Source of the DNA: Arthrobacter sp. QXT-31 | Lineage (GTDB): Bacteria > Actinomycetota > Actinomycetes > Actinomycetales > Micrococcaceae | Length of the DNA stretch: 64,000 nucleotides | Direction: 5' to 3' | Assembly: GCF_001969265.1 (NCBI RefSeq) | Contig: NZ_CP019304.1 | Coordinates: 2,790,001 to 2,854,000 of the forward strand | In this document: positions 48,003 through 58,987 of the stretch, piece after piece | How positions within the stretch are numbered: the first letter of the stretch is position 1 | How the letters are laid out: each line of letters starts with the position of its first letter | The notes under the pieces: generated by a model | What the model saw: the letters and a program-made list of their open reading frames with translations, nothing else | Database searches by the model: none | Told to the model about the DNA's origin: nothing | Made by a program: the position numbers and the translations under genes

Positions 48003-48443
48003 CTAGCCCCGCTGCAGGGTCACGGTCCAGCTGCCGCCGGCATTCAGAGACGAGCACCGGAACTCCGTGGGTGAAGCCTTGCCGGCGGTCGGGTCAGTGT
48101 AGGAGCCGGAGGTTTCGAAGGTTCCGCTCTTCGCCTTGGCGGATGACTTGGTGCCGGGCTGGACCTCGGCGGTGGGGTACTTCTCCGTCACCTGCATTTC
48201 GCACACAGAACTGGCCTCGTCCAGGAGCTCCGCGTCCGCCGGCTGCGCGGCTTCCTCACTAGGGGAGGCAGGGCCCGGTGCGGCGGTGGTGGAAGCGGGA
48301 GCGGTGGCGGCCTGCTGGTCCGCGGACGGACCCGGCGCCGAAAGGGCAATGACGGTGCCCACCAGAACCACCGCCACGGCAGCAAGGAGGATGAGAAGCA
48401 GACGACGGCGGGACGCGCCATTGGGGGTGGGTGCAACGGACAC
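48003..48443 (-). CDS. Membrane-anchored protein of unknown function
   Basis: 146 residues. One N-terminal membrane helix (LLLILLAAVAVVLVGTVIAL) after a short Arg-rich start, then an Ala/Pro/Ser linker (~35-70) and a small extracytoplasmic domain with two cysteines (SSVCEMQV, FRCSSLNAGG) that could form a disulphide, ending in WTVTLQ. Not recognised. Isolated on the minus strand. Confidence 0.75.
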   Translation of the reverse strand: MSVAPTPNGASRRRLLLILLAAVAVVLVGTVIALSAPGPSADQQAATAPASTTAAPGPASPSEEAAQPADAELLDEASSVCEMQVTEKYPTAEVQPGTKSSAKAKSGTFETSGSYTDPTAGKASPTEFRCSSLNAGGSWTVTLQRG

Positions 48444-48588
48444 GGCGTGCCTCTTTCGAAACGCTGGTCAGGGCCTGGAAGTGGCAGGTACCTGGCCCTG
48501 CAGTCACCCTCATTGGCGGCGGACGTTTCTGGCAGAATAACCGGCCGCGTTTCGGTCAACAAGGCATAGGGCGACCCGGCGCCGAAGC

Positions 48589-49260
48589 CTACAGCACCTT
48601 GCGGATGGTCTCCTCGAAGCTGGTGACGTGGTGCAGCGCCAGTTCCCCGGCCTTGTCCGCGTCCCCCTCGGCCACGGCCTTGAGCAGATCCACGTGCTCG
48701 TTGATGTGGCCGCTCACCGACGGGACCTTGTCCAGTACCAGGCACCAGATGCGGGTGGCCAGGTTGTCGTACCGGATCAGGGTGTCCTCAAGGTGCGGGT
48801 TGGCCGCGGCGCGGTAGATCAGGCGGTGCACGGTCAGGTCGTAGCGCATCAGCTCCCGGGACTGGGCGGGGGTGGGCGCCAGCTCCGAGATGGCCTTGGC
48901 GACGTCCAGCAGCTCCTCGCGCATGGCGGTGTTGGCCCTCTTGGCGGCCCGGCGTGCCGCGAGCGGTTCAAGCAGTTCACGGATTTCCGAGACATCGGCC
49001 AGTTCCGTGAAGTCCACGGTGGTGGCAAAGGTTCCCCGGCGGGGGTAGGACACCACCAGGTGGTCCACCTCCAGCCGCTTGATGGCTTCGCGCACGGGCG
49101 TGCGCCCAAAGCCGAGCTCAGTCGCCAGCTGGCCGTCATTGATCGGCTCACCGGGGCGGATGTCCAGCATGATCAGCTTGTCGCGCAGCTGCCGGTAGGC
49201 AGCCTCGGCCTGGGACAGCGATTCATCCTCGGCAGGCAGCACGGCGGGAAGGGCATTCAC
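48589..49260 (-). CDS. GntR-family (FCD) regulator of the glyA-sox operon
   Basis: 223 residues. HTH YRQLRDKLIMLDIRPGEPI ... GFGRTPVREAIKRLEVDHLV and FCD domain with YDLTVHRLIYRAAANPHLEDTLIRYD, SGHINEHVDLL and ALHHVTSF holding the metal ligands. It is close to the regulator at 25008 (GRTPVREA-KRLEVD-LVV-YPRRGTFAT shared), and both loci carry TGATATATCA. Divergent from glyA. Likely represses sarcosine use until a methylglycine or C1 signal appears; ligand not shown. Confidence 0.92.
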   Translation of the reverse strand: MNALPAVLPAEDESLSQAEAAYRQLRDKLIMLDIRPGEPINDGQLATELGFGRTPVREAIKRLEVDHLVVSYPRRGTFATTVDFTELADVSEIRELLEPLAARRAAKRANTAMREELLDVAKAISELAPTPAQSRELMRYDLTVHRLIYRAAANPHLEDTLIRYDNLATRIWCLVLDKVPSVSGHINEHVDLLKAVAEGDADKAGELALHHVTSFEETIRKVL

Positions 49261-49317
49261 AGCGAGGCTCCGTTCATGGGCTCCAAGCGGAAGCGGATAG
49301 TCATTTTGCTTCGGCTA

Positions 49318-49369
49318 TTGACTCTGTTGTGAGCTCAATCATACCATTGTCGTCATACTGATATATCAG
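49318..49369 (+). promoter_or_regulatory. glyA-sox promoter with CTGATATATCAG operator
   Basis: TTGACT (49318-49323) and TACCAT (49342-49347) with 18 bp between make a plausible -35/-10 pair. The perfect 12-bp palindrome CTGATATATCAG (49358-49369) covers the expected transcript start, 35 bp before glyA, a natural place for repression by the divergent GntR protein. Confidence 0.6.
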
Positions 49370-49403
49370 TCCCAAGCTAAGTGGTATTTCATAAGGAGTA
49401 TTC

Positions 49404-50744
49404 GTGGTTGAGCAGTTGAACGACCGACTTTCCGTAGTCGATCCCGAGATCCAGCAAGCAGTAGCCCGTGAGCTGGACCGCCAGCAGTCCACGCTGGAAA
49501 TGATCGCCTCGGAGAACTTCGCTCCTGCGGCCGTTATGGAGGCACAGGGCTCGGTCCTCACCAACAAGTACGCCGAGGGCTACCCGGGTAAGCGCTACTA
49601 CGGTGGCTGCGAGCACGTCGACGTCGTCGAGCAGCTGGCCATCGACCGCATCAAGGCACTCTTCGGCGCCGAGTTCGCCAACGTCCAGCCGCACTCCGGT
49701 GCGCAGGCCAACGCTGCCGCCATGTTCGCGCTGCTGAACCCGGGCGACACCATCCTCGGCCTGGACCTGGCCCACGGCGGCCACCTCACCCACGGCATGC
49801 GCATCAACTTCTCCGGCAAGCTCTACAACGTGGTCCCGTACCACGTCCGCGAATCCGACTTCCGCGTGGACATGGCCGAGGTTGAGGCCCTTGCCCTGGA
49901 GCACAAGCCGAAGCTCATCGTGGCCGGCTGGTCCGCCTACTCCCGCCAGCTCGACTTCGCCGAGTTCCGCCGCATCGCCGACCTCGTCGGTGCCTACCTG
50001 ATGGTGGACATGGCACACTTCGCCGGCCTCGTCGCCGCAGGCCTTCACCCCAACCCGGTGCCGTACGCCGACGTCGTCACCACCACCACGCACAAGACCC
50101 TGGGCGGCCCCCGCGGCGGCGTCATCCTGGCCAAGGAGCAGTACGCCAAGAAGATCAACAGCGCAGTCTTCCCCGGACAGCAGGGCGGCCCGCTGGAGCA
50201 CGTCATCGCCGCCAAGGCCGTGGCCTTCAAGCTCGCAGCATCCGAGGGCTTCAAGGAGCGCCAGCAGCGCGTCCTCGAAGGCGCCAAGCTGCTGGCCGAG
50301 CGTTTCCTGCAGTCCGACGTCGAAGCTGCCGGCATCACGGTGGTCAACGGCGGCACGGACGTCCACCTGGTCCTCGTTGACCTGCGCAACTCGGAGCTGG
50401 ACGGCCAGCAGGCCGAGGACACGCTGCACCGGATCGGCATCACCGTCAACCGCAACGCCGTGCCGTTCGACCCCCGCCCGCCGATGGTCTCCTCCGGCCT
50501 CCGGATCGGTACCCCGGCCCTGGCCACCCGTGGCTTCGGCGCTGCCGAATTCACCGAGGTCGCCGACATCATCGCCAAGGCCCTGATCGGCGCCGCCGGC
50601 ACCGGAACGCTCGACGACGACACCGCCGTCGAACTCCGCGCACGCGTCACTGCGCTCGCCGAGCAGTTCCCCCTGTACCCCCAGCTCAGCGGTGCCAATG
50701 ACATCGCCGCATTCGAGAATGACATGATCGGAGCAGCCCAGTGA
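49404..50744 (+). CDS. glyA: Serine hydroxymethyltransferase
   Basis: Interconverts glycine plus 5,10-methylene-THF with serine, using both products of sarcosine oxidation. 446 residues. [20 protein letters not shown] near the N-terminus, [29 protein letters not shown], and the PLP lysine in [19 protein letters not shown] start with AAGGAG upstream. First gene of the operon; its stop overlaps soxB by four bases. Probably a second copy dedicated to this pathway. Confidence 0.97.
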   Translation: MVEQLNDRLSVVDPEIQQAVARELDRQQSTLEMIASENFAPAAVMEAQGSVLTNKYAEGYPGKRYYGGCEHVDVVEQLAIDRIKALFGAEFANVQPHSGAQANAAAMFALLNPGDTILGLDLAHGGHLTHGMRINFSGKLYNVVPYHVRESDFRVDMAEVEALALEHKPKLIVAGWSAYSRQLDFAEFRRIADLVGAYLMVDMAHFAGLVAAGLHPNPVPYADVVTTTTHKTLGGPRGGVILAKEQYAKKINSAVFPGQQGGPLEHVIAAKAVAFKLAASEGFKERQQRVLEGAKLLAERFLQSDVEAAGITVVNGGTDVHLVLVDLRNSELDGQQAEDTLHRIGITVNRNAVPFDPRPPMVSSGLRIGTPALATRGFGAAEFTEVADIIAKALIGAAGTGTLDDDTAVELRARVTALAEQFPLYPQLSGANDIAAFENDMIGAAQ

Positions 50745-51961
50745 GCACGCACCACCTCCCGGAGCACCCGGAATTCCTGTGGCACAACCCGGACCCCAAG
50801 CCCTCCTATGACGCCGTGATCGTCGGCGGCGGCGGGCACGGCCTGGCCACCGCCTACTACCTGGCCAAGAACCACGGCATGACCAACATCGCCGTCCTGG
50901 AAAAGGGCTGGCTGGCCGGCGGCAACATGGCCCGCAACACCACGATCATCCGTTCCAACTACCTCTGGGACGAGTCGGCCGCCATCTACGAGCACGCCCT
51001 GAAGCTGTGGGAGATCCTGCCCGAGGAGCTGGACTACGACTTCCTCTTCAGCCAGCGCGGCGTGATGAACCTGGCCCACACCCTGGGCGACGTGCGCGAG
51101 AGCATGCGCCGCGTGGGCGCCAACAAGCTCAACGGCGTGGACGCGGAATGGCTGGACCCGCAGCAGGTCAAGGAACTCTGCCCGATCCTGAACATCCGCG
51201 ATGACATCCGCTACCCGGTCATGGGCGCCACCTACCAGCCGCGCGCCGGCATCGCCAAGCACGACCACGTCGCCTGGGCCTTCGCCCGCAAGTGCGACGA
51301 GATGGGCGTGGACATCATCCAGAACTGCGAAGTCACCGGCTTCATCAAGGACGGCGAGCGCGTGGTGGGCGTCAAGACCAACCGCGGCACCATCAACACC
51401 GAAAAGGTGGGCCTCTGCGCCGCCGGCCACAGCTCGGTCCTGGCGGAGATGGCAGGCTTCCGGCTCCCCATCCAGTCCCACCCGCTGCAAGCACTGGTGT
51501 CCGAGCTCCACGAGCCCGTCCACCCCACTGTCGTCATGTCCAACCACGTCCACGTGTACGTCTCCCAGGCGCACAAGGGCGAACTGGTCATGGGCGCCGG
51601 CGTCGACTCCTACAACGGCTACGGCCAGCGCGGCTCCTTCCACGTGATCGAGCACCAGATGGCTGCCGCCGTCGAGCTGTTCCCGATCTTCGCCCGGGCA
51701 CACGTCCTCCGGACCTGGGGCGGCATCGTGGACACCACGCTGGATGCCTCACCGATCGTGGGCACCACCCCGGTGGAGAACATGTTCGTCAACTGCGGCT
51801 GGGGAACCGGCGGCTTCAAGGGCACGCCGGCTGCCGGCCTGACCTTCGCGCACACCATCGCCACCGGCGCACCGCACAAGCTCAACAAGCCGTTCGCCCT
51901 GGAGCGCTTCGAAACCGGCGCCCTGATCGACGAACACGGCGCTGCCGCCGTCGCCCACTAG
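50741..51961 (+). CDS. soxB: Heterotetrameric sarcosine oxidase, beta subunit
   Basis: Holds the sarcosine site, FAD and covalent FMN. 406 residues. FAD motif [35 protein letters not shown], and [12 protein letters not shown] where His174 (173 without Met) corresponds to the FMN-linked His of studied enzymes. [17 protein letters not shown] closes the FAD site. GTG start overlapping glyA. With soxD, A and G it oxidises sarcosine to glycine, making H2O2 and methylene-THF. Confidence 0.97.
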   Translation: MSTHHLPEHPEFLWHNPDPKPSYDAVIVGGGGHGLATAYYLAKNHGMTNIAVLEKGWLAGGNMARNTTIIRSNYLWDESAAIYEHALKLWEILPEELDYDFLFSQRGVMNLAHTLGDVRESMRRVGANKLNGVDAEWLDPQQVKELCPILNIRDDIRYPVMGATYQPRAGIAKHDHVAWAFARKCDEMGVDIIQNCEVTGFIKDGERVVGVKTNRGTINTEKVGLCAAGHSSVLAEMAGFRLPIQSHPLQALVSELHEPVHPTVVMSNHVHVYVSQAHKGELVMGAGVDSYNGYGQRGSFHVIEHQMAAAVELFPIFARAHVLRTWGGIVDTTLDASPIVGTTPVENMFVNCGWGTGGFKGTPAAGLTFAHTIATGAPHKLNKPFALERFETGALIDEHGAAAVAH

Positions 51962-51988
51962 CCACGGTCCTTAAGAAAGAAGACGCAC

Positions 51989-52360
51989 ATGCTGCTTATC
52001 TCCTGCCCCAACTGCGGCCAGCGGGACGAAACCGAGTTCCACTACGGCGGCCAGGCCCACGTGCCCTACCCCGAGAACCCCAACGACCTCACGGACCGGG
52101 AATGGGCCGAGTACCTGTTCTACCGTGAGAACACCAAGGGCACCTTCGCCGAACGGTGGGTGCACAGCACCGGCTGCCGGCAGTGGTTCAACATGCTCCG
52201 CGACACGGTCACCTACGACATCCAGGCCGTCTACCCGATGGGGACGCCGCGGCCCGCCGCGCCCGTCCCCCCGGCAGCTGACACCGGCACCGCAAGCACG
52301 GGCCCCGCCAGCACCACCCCCCTCAGCCCCAGCACCGCCCCGGAAGGAGCGACCAAGTGA
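51989..52360 (+). CDS. soxD: Sarcosine oxidase, delta subunit
   Basis: Small zinc-binding subunit, 123 residues. Zinc ligands Cys6 and Cys9 (CPNCGQRDE), His59 and Cys63 ([11 protein letters not shown]) sit at the positions known from the enzyme structure. The Pro/Ala/Thr-rich tail after ~95 is longer than usual and probably disordered. AAGAAAG precedes the ATG; the stop overlaps soxA. Confidence 0.95.
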   Translation: MLLISCPNCGQRDETEFHYGGQAHVPYPENPNDLTDREWAEYLFYRENTKGTFAERWVHSTGCRQWFNMLRDTVTYDIQAVYPMGTPRPAAPVPPAADTGTASTGPASTTPLSPSTAPEGATK

Positions 52361-55299
52361 CCTCCCAGAACGCGCGCCTCAGCACCGGCGGCCGTATCGA
52401 CCGCAGCATCTCCTGGCGCTTCACCGTGGACGGCGAGGAATTCACCGGTCACCCGGGCGACACCCTGGCCTCCGCACTGCTGGCCAACGGCCGCATCGCC
52501 GCCGGCAACTCGCTGTACGAGGACCGCGCCCGCGGCATTCTGGCCGCCGGCGTGGAAGAACCCAACGCGCTGGTCCGGATCGAGGCCCGGTTCCCCGGTG
52601 ACGTGGCCGAGTCCATGCTCCCCGCCACCACCGTTTCCCTCGTGGACGGTCTGCAGGCCGGCTTCCTGAACGGCCTTGGCAAGCTTGACCCGGCCGATGA
52701 CCGCGCCGAGTACGACAAGAAGTACGTCCACACCGACGTCCTGGTGATCGGCGGCGGCCCCGCCGGCCTCGCCGCTGCCCGCGAAGCAGTCCGCAGCGGT
52801 GCCCGCGTCATCCTCATGGATGACCAGCCGGAACTGGGCGGTTCGCTGCTGTCCGGATCCACCGCTCCCGAACTGGCCGAGACCATCGAGGGCAAGCCCG
52901 CGCTGGAGTGGGTTGCCGACGTCGAGGCCGAGCTCGTCTCCGGCGCCGAAAGCACCGTGCTGAACCGCACCACCGCCTTCGGCGCGTACGACGCCAACTA
53001 CGTCATCGCGGTCCAGAACCGCACCGACCACCTCACCAGCCCGGCCGCCGCCGGCGTCTCCCGCCAGCGGATTTGGCACATCCGTGCCAGCCAGGTTGTG
53101 CTGGCCCCCGGCGCCCACGAGCGTCCGCTGGTGTTCGAGAACAACGACCGCCCGGGCATCATGCTCGCCTCGGCCGTGCGCACTTACCTGAACCGCTACG
53201 CCGTGGCTGCGGGTTCGCGCGTGGTGGTCAGCACCACTAACGACAGCGCCTACGCCCTCGTCGCGGACCTGCGCGCTGCCGGCATCAAGGTCGCCGCCGT
53301 GGTCGACGCCCGCTCCAGCCTCACCCCGGTGGCTTCCGCCGCCGTCGAGGCCGGCACCCGCGTCCTCATCGGCAGCGCCGTGGCCAATACCGCCGCTGAT
53401 TCCGACGGCCGGCTGAACAGCGTCACCGTCCGCAGCATTAACGACGACGGCGAACTCACCTCGGGCGTCGAAGAGATCGCCGCCGACCTGCTGGCAGTAT
53501 CCGGCGGCTGGAGCCCGCTGGTGCACCTGCACTCACAGCGCCAGGGCAAGCTGCGCTGGGACGAGGACCTCGCTGCCTTCGTGCCATCCACCCTGGTCGC
53601 CAACCAGCAGACCATCGGCTCCGGCCGCGGCAGCTTCGACCTCGCCGACTGCCTGGCCGAGGGCATCTCGGCCGGCGCCGCCGCCGTGATTGCCGCCGGC
53701 TTCGAGTCCTCCGTCGAACCGTCTGTCCTGGCCGAGCCGAAGGCATCCGCCCCGACCCGCCAGCTGTGGGTTGTCCCCGGCCAGACCGGTACCCCCGACG
53801 ACTGGCACAACCACTTCGTCGACTTCCAGCGTGACCAGTCCGTGGCCGACGTCCTGCGCTCCACCGGCGCCGGCATGCGCTCGGTTGAGCACGTCAAGCG
53901 CTACACCTCCATCAGCACCGCCAACGACCAGGGCAAGACGTCCGGCGTGAACGCCATCGGCGTCATCGCCGCGGCCCTCCGCCAGGCCGGCGAGGCTTCC
54001 CGTGGCATCGGCGACATCGGCACCACCACCTACCGTGCACCGTTCACCCCGGTGGCCTTCGCGGCACTGGCCGGACGCCAGCGCGGCGAGCTGTTCGACC
54101 CCGCCCGCGTCACCTCGATCCACCCGTGGCACGTCGCCCAGGGCGCCCTCTTCGAGGACGTCGGACAGTGGAAGCGGCCGTGGTACTACCCGCAGAACGG
54201 CGAGGACATGGACGAGGCCGTACTGCGCGAGTGCGCCGCCGTCCGCGACTCCGTGGGCTTCATGGACGCCACCACCCTCGGCAAGATCGAGATCCGTGGC
54301 AAGGACGCCGGTGAATTCCTGAACCGCATCTACACCAACGCATTCAAGAAGCTCGCCCCGGGGTCCGCCCGCTACGGCGTCATGTGCCTCGCTGACGGCA
54401 TGATCTTCGACGACGGCGTGACCCTGCGCCTGGACGAGGAAACGTACTTCATGACCACCACCACCGGCGGTGCCGCCAAGGTGCTGGACTGGCTCGAGGA
54501 ATGGCTGCAGACCGAATGGCCGGAACTCGACGTGCACTGCACCTCGGTGACCGAACAGTGGAGCACGATCGCCGTCGTCGGACCCAAGTCCCGCGACGTC
54601 ATCGCCAAGGTCGCCCCGGAACTGGCAGCCAACGGCGGCCTGTCCGCCGAGGCCTTCCCGTTCATGACCTTCCGTGAAACCACCCTCGCATCCGGCGTGC
54701 AGGCCCGCGTTTGCCGGATCTCGTTCTCCGGTGAACTGGCCTACGAAATCAACGTGCCGTCCTGGTACGGGCTGAACACCTGGGAATCCGTTGCCGCGGC
54801 CGGTGCCGAGTTCAACATCACCCCCTACGGCACCGAGACCATGCACGTGCTGCGCGCCGAGAAGGGCTACCCGATCGTCGGTCAGGACACCGACGGCACG
54901 GTCACCCCGCAGGATGCCGGCATGGAATGGATCGTCTCCAAGGCCAAGGACTTCATTGGCAAGCGCTCCTACAACCGCATCGACCAGCACCGCGACGACC
55001 GCAAGCACCTGGTCAGCGTCCTGCCCGTGGACGGCTCGCTGAGGCTTCCGGAAGGAACCCAGCTGGTGGAGAAGGGCATCCCGGCGAACCCCGCCTACGG
55101 CCCGGTCCCGATGCAGGGCTTCGTGACCTCCAGCTACCACAGCGCCGCCCTGGGCCGCTCGTTCGGCCTCGCGCTGATCAAGAACGGCCGCAACCGGATC
55201 GGCGAGACCCTGGTGGCTGCCGCCGGCAACCAGCTCGTCGACGTAGTCGTGGCAGAAACCGTACTGTTTGACCCCGAAGGGACCCGCAAAGATGGCTAA
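52357..55299 (+). CDS. soxA: Sarcosine oxidase, alpha subunit
   Basis: 980 residues. The N-terminal part has a 2Fe-2S-type fold remnant, [21 protein letters not shown], then a nucleotide-binding domain with [18 protein letters not shown] (NAD site). The C-terminal ~400 residues are a GcvT-like folate domain ([40 protein letters not shown]), where the imine carbon is loaded on THF. GTG start overlapping soxD; its stop overlaps soxG by 8 bases. Confidence 0.96.
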   Translation: MTSQNARLSTGGRIDRSISWRFTVDGEEFTGHPGDTLASALLANGRIAAGNSLYEDRARGILAAGVEEPNALVRIEARFPGDVAESMLPATTVSLVDGLQAGFLNGLGKLDPADDRAEYDKKYVHTDVLVIGGGPAGLAAAREAVRSGARVILMDDQPELGGSLLSGSTAPELAETIEGKPALEWVADVEAELVSGAESTVLNRTTAFGAYDANYVIAVQNRTDHLTSPAAAGVSRQRIWHIRASQVVLAPGAHERPLVFENNDRPGIMLASAVRTYLNRYAVAAGSRVVVSTTNDSAYALVADLRAAGIKVAAVVDARSSLTPVASAAVEAGTRVLIGSAVANTAADSDGRLNSVTVRSINDDGELTSGVEEIAADLLAVSGGWSPLVHLHSQRQGKLRWDEDLAAFVPSTLVANQQTIGSGRGSFDLADCLAEGISAGAAAVIAAGFESSVEPSVLAEPKASAPTRQLWVVPGQTGTPDDWHNHFVDFQRDQSVADVLRSTGAGMRSVEHVKRYTSISTANDQGKTSGVNAIGVIAAALRQAGEASRGIGDIGTTTYRAPFTPVAFAALAGRQRGELFDPARVTSIHPWHVAQGALFEDVGQWKRPWYYPQNGEDMDEAVLRECAAVRDSVGFMDATTLGKIEIRGKDAGEFLNRIYTNAFKKLAPGSARYGVMCLADGMIFDDGVTLRLDEETYFMTTTTGGAAKVLDWLEEWLQTEWPELDVHCTSVTEQWSTIAVVGPKSRDVIAKVAPELAANGGLSAEAFPFMTFRETTLASGVQARVCRISFSGELAYEINVPSWYGLNTWESVAAAGAEFNITPYGTETMHVLRAEKGYPIVGQDTDGTVTPQDAGMEWIVSKAKDFIGKRSYNRIDQHRDDRKHLVSVLPVDGSLRLPEGTQLVEKGIPANPAYGPVPMQGFVTSSYHSAALGRSFGLALIKNGRNRIGETLVAAAGNQLVDVVVAETVLFDPEGTRKDG

Positions 55300-55927
55300 C
55301 ACCGCAGCCTTCACAGGCATCAATGGACTCCGGGAAATCCGCCGCAGCCCAGCCTCCCACCTGGCCGAAGCATTCGAGACCGGGTCCGTGCAGGGAACCG
55401 TCACCCTCAAAGAGGGCCCGTTCCAGACCATGGCCGGCGTCCGGGTTGACCCGAACTCCGAGGCCGGCGCCCGGATCGGCTCCGTCACCGGCGGCCTGCC
55501 GGTGCGCTGCGGCGAGGTCCGCGGCACCGACCGGGTGAGCGCCCTTTGGCTCGGCCCGCAGGAGTTCCTGGTCGTGGCCCCGGAGGACGCCCACGACTCC
55601 CTGGGCGGGGACCTGATCGGCTCCCTCAAGTCCGCCCTGGGCGACGGCGCCGGGCAGGTGGTGGACCTGTCTGCCAACCGCACCACGTTCGAGCTGTCCG
55701 GCCCGCGGGCCCGCGCGGTGCTGGAAAAGGGCTGCGCCCTGGACCTGCACCCGCGCACCCTCAAGGCGGGCACCGCCCTGAACACCGAAGTGGGCAACAT
55801 CCCTGTGGTCCTGTTCAAGGACGGGGAGGAAAGCTTCCGGCTGTTCCCCCGCGCCTCGTTCGCTGACTACCTGGGCCGCTGGCTCCTGGACGCAATGAGG
55901 GAGTTCGCTTCCCCCGAGGTGCCTTAA
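55292..55927 (+). CDS. soxG: Sarcosine oxidase, gamma subunit
   Basis: 211 residues, the structural subunit of the tetramer. Landmarks: LRRIRRSP-like start [60 protein letters not shown], and [16 protein letters not shown] at 55292 lies inside the soxA stop region, and the stop overlaps the sdaA start (TAATG). Confidence 0.95.
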   Translation: MANTAAFTGINGLREIRRSPASHLAEAFETGSVQGTVTLKEGPFQTMAGVRVDPNSEAGARIGSVTGGLPVRCGEVRGTDRVSALWLGPQEFLVVAPEDAHDSLGGDLIGSLKSALGDGAGQVVDLSANRTTFELSGPRARAVLEKGCALDLHPRTLKAGTALNTEVGNIPVVLFKDGEESFRLFPRASFADYLGRWLLDAMREFASPEVP

Positions 55928-57300
55928 TGGCGCTTAGCGCACTGGACCTGTTTTCCGTTGGCATCGGGCCGTCGTCGTCACACACGGTCGGCCCGATGCG
56001 GGCGGCAAAGCAGTTCGCCGACGGACTCAAGGGCGGCGGGCTGCTGAGCTCGACCACGCGGGTCCAGGCAGAGCTCTTCGGATCCCTGGGCGCCACCGGC
56101 CGGGGCCACGGCTCCGACAAGGCCGTGGTCCTGGGGTTGCAGGGCCTGGAGCCGGAAACCGTGGACACGTCCACCGCGGATGACCAGGTGGCCGCGGCCG
56201 CGCTCGACGCCGAACTCCGGATCGGCGGGGACCACCGGGTTGACTTCAACTGGGACGAGGACGTGGTGCTGCACCGGCGCAAGTCGCTGCCGGCCCACCC
56301 CAACGGCATGACGTTCCGCGCCCTGGACCACGCCGGCAGGGTGCTGAGCGAACGGAGCTTCTACTCCATCGGCGGCGGTTTCGTTGTTGACGGCGATGCC
56401 GACGCCGGCGCCAAGGTGGTGGCGGACGAGACCCCGCTGGCATATCCCTTCAGCACGGCCAACGAGCTCCTGGAGATCTGCCGCCGCGAAAACATGTCGA
56501 TCTCCGACGTCATGCTCGCCAATGAGCTGGCATGGCGCAGCGAGGCGGAGCTCCGCGAGGAACTGCTGAAGCTGTGGGCCGTCATGCGCGAATGCGTGGA
56601 GAACGGCTGCTCCGCGGAGGGCATCCTGCCCGGCGGGCTGCAGGTGAAGCGGCGCGCGCCGCAGCTCTTCCAGACCCTGTCCAAGGACTCGGCCAGCACG
56701 GACCCGCTCCGCGCGATGGAGTGGGTGAACCTCTTCGCGCTGGCCGTCAACGAGGAGAACGCGGCCGGCGGCCGCATCGTCACCGCCCCCACCAACGGGG
56801 CAGCCGGCATCGTGCCGGCGGTCCTGCACTACTACGTGAAGTTTGTTCCTGGAGCGAACGACGACGGTGTGGTGCGGTTCCTTCTGGCGGCGGCCGCCGT
56901 CGGAATTCTGTTCAAGATCAACGCCTCCATCTCCGGCGCCGAGGTGGGCTGCCAGGGCGAGGTCGGCTCGGCCTGCTCCATGGCCGCCGCCGGGCTCTGC
57001 GAGGTGCTGGGTGGCACCCCCGCGCAGGTGGAGAACGCCGCCGAGGTGGGGATCGAGCACAACCTCGGCCTGACCTGCGACCCCGTGGGCGGCCTGGTGC
57101 AGATCCCGTGCATCGAACGGAACGCCATCGCCAGCGTCAAGGCCATCAACGCGGCCCGGCTCGCCCTGCACGGGGATGGCAGCCACAAGGTGTCGCTGGA
57201 CAAGGCCATCAAGACCATGCGCGAGACCGGCGCCGACATGAAAACCAAGTACAAGGAAACCTCTCGAGGAGGCCTCGCTGTGAATGTAATTGAGTGCTGA
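55927..57300 (+). CDS. sdaA: L-serine dehydratase (iron-sulfur type)
   Basis: Turns serine into pyruvate and ammonia, completing sarcosine-to-pyruvate conversion. 457 residues, single chain joining the beta ([23 protein letters not shown]) and alpha ([18 protein letters not shown]) domains. Cluster cysteines in [17 protein letters not shown] and [18 protein letters not shown]. Coupled to soxG by a one-base overlap. Confidence 0.96.
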   Translation: MALSALDLFSVGIGPSSSHTVGPMRAAKQFADGLKGGGLLSSTTRVQAELFGSLGATGRGHGSDKAVVLGLQGLEPETVDTSTADDQVAAAALDAELRIGGDHRVDFNWDEDVVLHRRKSLPAHPNGMTFRALDHAGRVLSERSFYSIGGGFVVDGDADAGAKVVADETPLAYPFSTANELLEICRRENMSISDVMLANELAWRSEAELREELLKLWAVMRECVENGCSAEGILPGGLQVKRRAPQLFQTLSKDSASTDPLRAMEWVNLFALAVNEENAAGGRIVTAPTNGAAGIVPAVLHYYVKFVPGANDDGVVRFLLAAAAVGILFKINASISGAEVGCQGEVGSACSMAAAGLCEVLGGTPAQVENAAEVGIEHNLGLTCDPVGGLVQIPCIERNAIASVKAINAARLALHGDGSHKVSLDKAIKTMRETGADMKTKYKETSRGGLAVNVIEC

Positions 57301-57302
57301 CC

Positions 57303-58202
57303 ATGACTGCTATTCAGACTGAGTCGCGTGCCGCCGGGCAGTCCGCCAACAGCGTCGAGCACGTGCTGACCCTGGACTGCCCCGAAGGCCCGGGCATCGT
57401 GCACGCCGTCTCCGGCTTCCTGCTGGAATACGGCTGCGACATCATCGACAACAAGCAGTTCGGCGACCGCGCCGAAGGGCACTTTTTCATGCGGGTGCAC
57501 TTCGCATCGGACGGCAACGAGTCCACCCTGGAGCAGCTTCGCGCCGGTTTCGCCCCGGTGGCGGAGAAGTACAACATGAAGTGGCGGCTGGAACGCAACG
57601 GCTCCCGCCGCAAGGTCCTGATCATGGTCTCCAAGTTCGGCCACTGCCTCAACGACCTGCTCTTCCGTGCCCGCGTGGGGGAACTGCCCATCGAGGTTGT
57701 GGGCGTCGTTTCCAACCACACGGACCACCAGGCCCTCGTGGACTGGCACGGCATCCCGTTCTTCCACATTCCCGTCACCGCGGACACCAAGCCGCAGGCC
57801 GAGGCGCGGCTGCTGGAAATCGTGGACGAGCTCGATGTTGAGCTGGTGGTGCTGGCCCGCTACATGCAGGTCCTCAGCGACGACCTGGCCCGGAAGCTGG
57901 ACGGCCGCGCGATCAACATCCACCACTCGTTCCTGCCGTCCTTCAAGGGTGCCAAGCCGTACCACCAGGCCTACGCCCGCGGTGTGAAGACCGTGGGCGC
58001 CACCGCGCACTACGTGAACGCCGAGCTTGACGAGGGCCCGATCATCGCGCAGCAGGTCGTCGAGGTGGACCACACCTTCGGCCCCGAGGACCTGGTTGCC
58101 GCCGGCCGGGACACGGAGTGCAAGGCGCTCAGCAACGCCGTCCGCTGGCACTGCGAAGGCCGGATCATCCTGAACGGCAACCGGACCGTGGTCCTCAAGT
58201 AA
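57303..58202 (+). CDS. purU: Formyltetrahydrofolate deformylase (third copy)
   Basis: 299 residues, ACT domain (LTLDCPEGPGIVHAV) and catalytic domain (INIHHSFLPSFKGAKPYHQAY; NAELDEGPII). Last gene of glyA-soxBDAG-sdaA-purU. ATG 57303 stands just after the sdaA stop; a GTG at 57294 would overlap sdaA and add three residues. Less like copies 1 and 2 than they are like each other. No folD accompanies it here. Confidence 0.95.
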   Translation: MTAIQTESRAAGQSANSVEHVLTLDCPEGPGIVHAVSGFLLEYGCDIIDNKQFGDRAEGHFFMRVHFASDGNESTLEQLRAGFAPVAEKYNMKWRLERNGSRRKVLIMVSKFGHCLNDLLFRARVGELPIEVVGVVSNHTDHQALVDWHGIPFFHIPVTADTKPQAEARLLEIVDELDVELVVLARYMQVLSDDLARKLDGRAINIHHSFLPSFKGAKPYHQAYARGVKTVGATAHYVNAELDEGPIIAQQVVEVDHTFGPEDLVAAGRDTECKALSNAVRWHCEGRIILNGNRTVVLK

Positions 58203-58219
58203 CAATGGTCCTGAAGTAG

Positions 58220-58410
58220 GGACGCTCTATCACTTCCTGCCGGGTATTACAGGACGCTCTTTCAGCTCCTGCCGCTTAACCGGAACCCTCCTGCAGTTTG
58301 ATGCAGGAGGGTTCCGGTTAAGCGGTGAAAGGGTGAGAGAGCGTTTGAGGTTAAGCGGTGAAAGCTGAGAGAGCGTCGGTCAGAACGCTGCGGAAAGTGA
58401 GAGAGCGTTT
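58220..58410. repeat. ACGCTCT repeat units around a 24-bp hairpin
   Basis: Two sense units after purU start at 58220 and 58252 (32 bp apart). Three inverted units, in sense for the peroxiredoxin gene, have their AGCGT core at 58340, 58372 and 58404, again 32 bp apart. Between the arms is a perfect 24-bp stem, 58272-58295 with 58302-58325, beginning CCGCTTAACCGGAACCC, loop GTTTGA. The hairpin is the likely terminator for both convergent genes. Same family as 28939-29026. Confidence 0.85.
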
Positions 58411-58888
58411 AGACGCCGAGCTGTTCGCGGAGCGCCTGGACGTGGCCCTGCGCCTTGACCTGGTACTGGGCCAGCGTGACCTTGCCTTCGGGATCCAGGA
58501 CCACGGTGGAGCGGACGATGCCCTCGTGCACCTCGCCGTCGATGAGCTTCTCGCCCCAGGCGCCGTAGGCCAGGGCAACGGCGTGGTCCTCGTCGGCCAG
58601 CAGCGGGAAGGTGAGATCGAAGTCGCCCGTGAAGGTGGCCAGCTTCTCCGGCGCGTCGGGGGAAATGCCCAGCACTGCGTAGCCCGAGCCCTGGAAGGAG
58701 GCCAGGTTGTCCCGGAAGTCGCACGCCTCGGTGGTGCAGCCGGGGGTGGCAGCCTCGGGGTAGAAGTACACGATGACGTTCTTGCCGCGGTAGTCGGCCA
58801 GCGCGGTCTGCTTGCCTTCTGCGTCCCGCAGGGTGAAGTCCGGCGCCTGGGTTCCGGGCTGGAGCTTGGTGGTCAGTTTGGGGCTCAT
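58409..58888 (-). CDS. bcp: Peroxiredoxin (BCP/thioredoxin-dependent peroxidase type)
   Basis: 159 residues, reduces peroxides, including H2O2 from the neighbouring oxidases. LQPGTQAPDFTLRDAEGKQ start, peroxidatic Cys in YFYPEAATPGCTTEACDFRD (the last Cys is the usual peroxidatic one, the first a resolving candidate five residues before), and FDLTFPLLADEDHAVALAYGAW. GAAGGA before ATG 58888. Its stop abuts a repeat unit. Confidence 0.94.
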   Translation of the reverse strand: MSPKLTTKLQPGTQAPDFTLRDAEGKQTALADYRGKNVIVYFYPEAATPGCTTEACDFRDNLASFQGSGYAVLGISPDAPEKLATFTGDFDLTFPLLADEDHAVALAYGAWGEKLIDGEVHEGIVRSTVVLDPEGKVTLAQYQVKAQGHVQALREQLGV

Positions 58889-58987
58889 GGCATTCCTTCT
58901 GATGGATCTGGGTCGAGCGAAAATCTGGTCAAGCAAAATCACTGATCTGCAAAATCACTGATCGGACTGAGATGGATAACAGCAGCC

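Noticed and set aside
49318..49331. ACTCTGTTG upstream of glyA resembles the CACTCTGTTGCATAT box
   Set aside because: Only nine bases match, the TTGACA spacing is lost because the match overlaps TTGACT itself, and the rest of the box is absent. Probably chance, or a weak half-site.
49389..51703. Long minus-strand frames under glyA and soxB
   Set aside because: Ala/Val/Asp/Gly-rich products without motifs; mirror frames of well-known genes.
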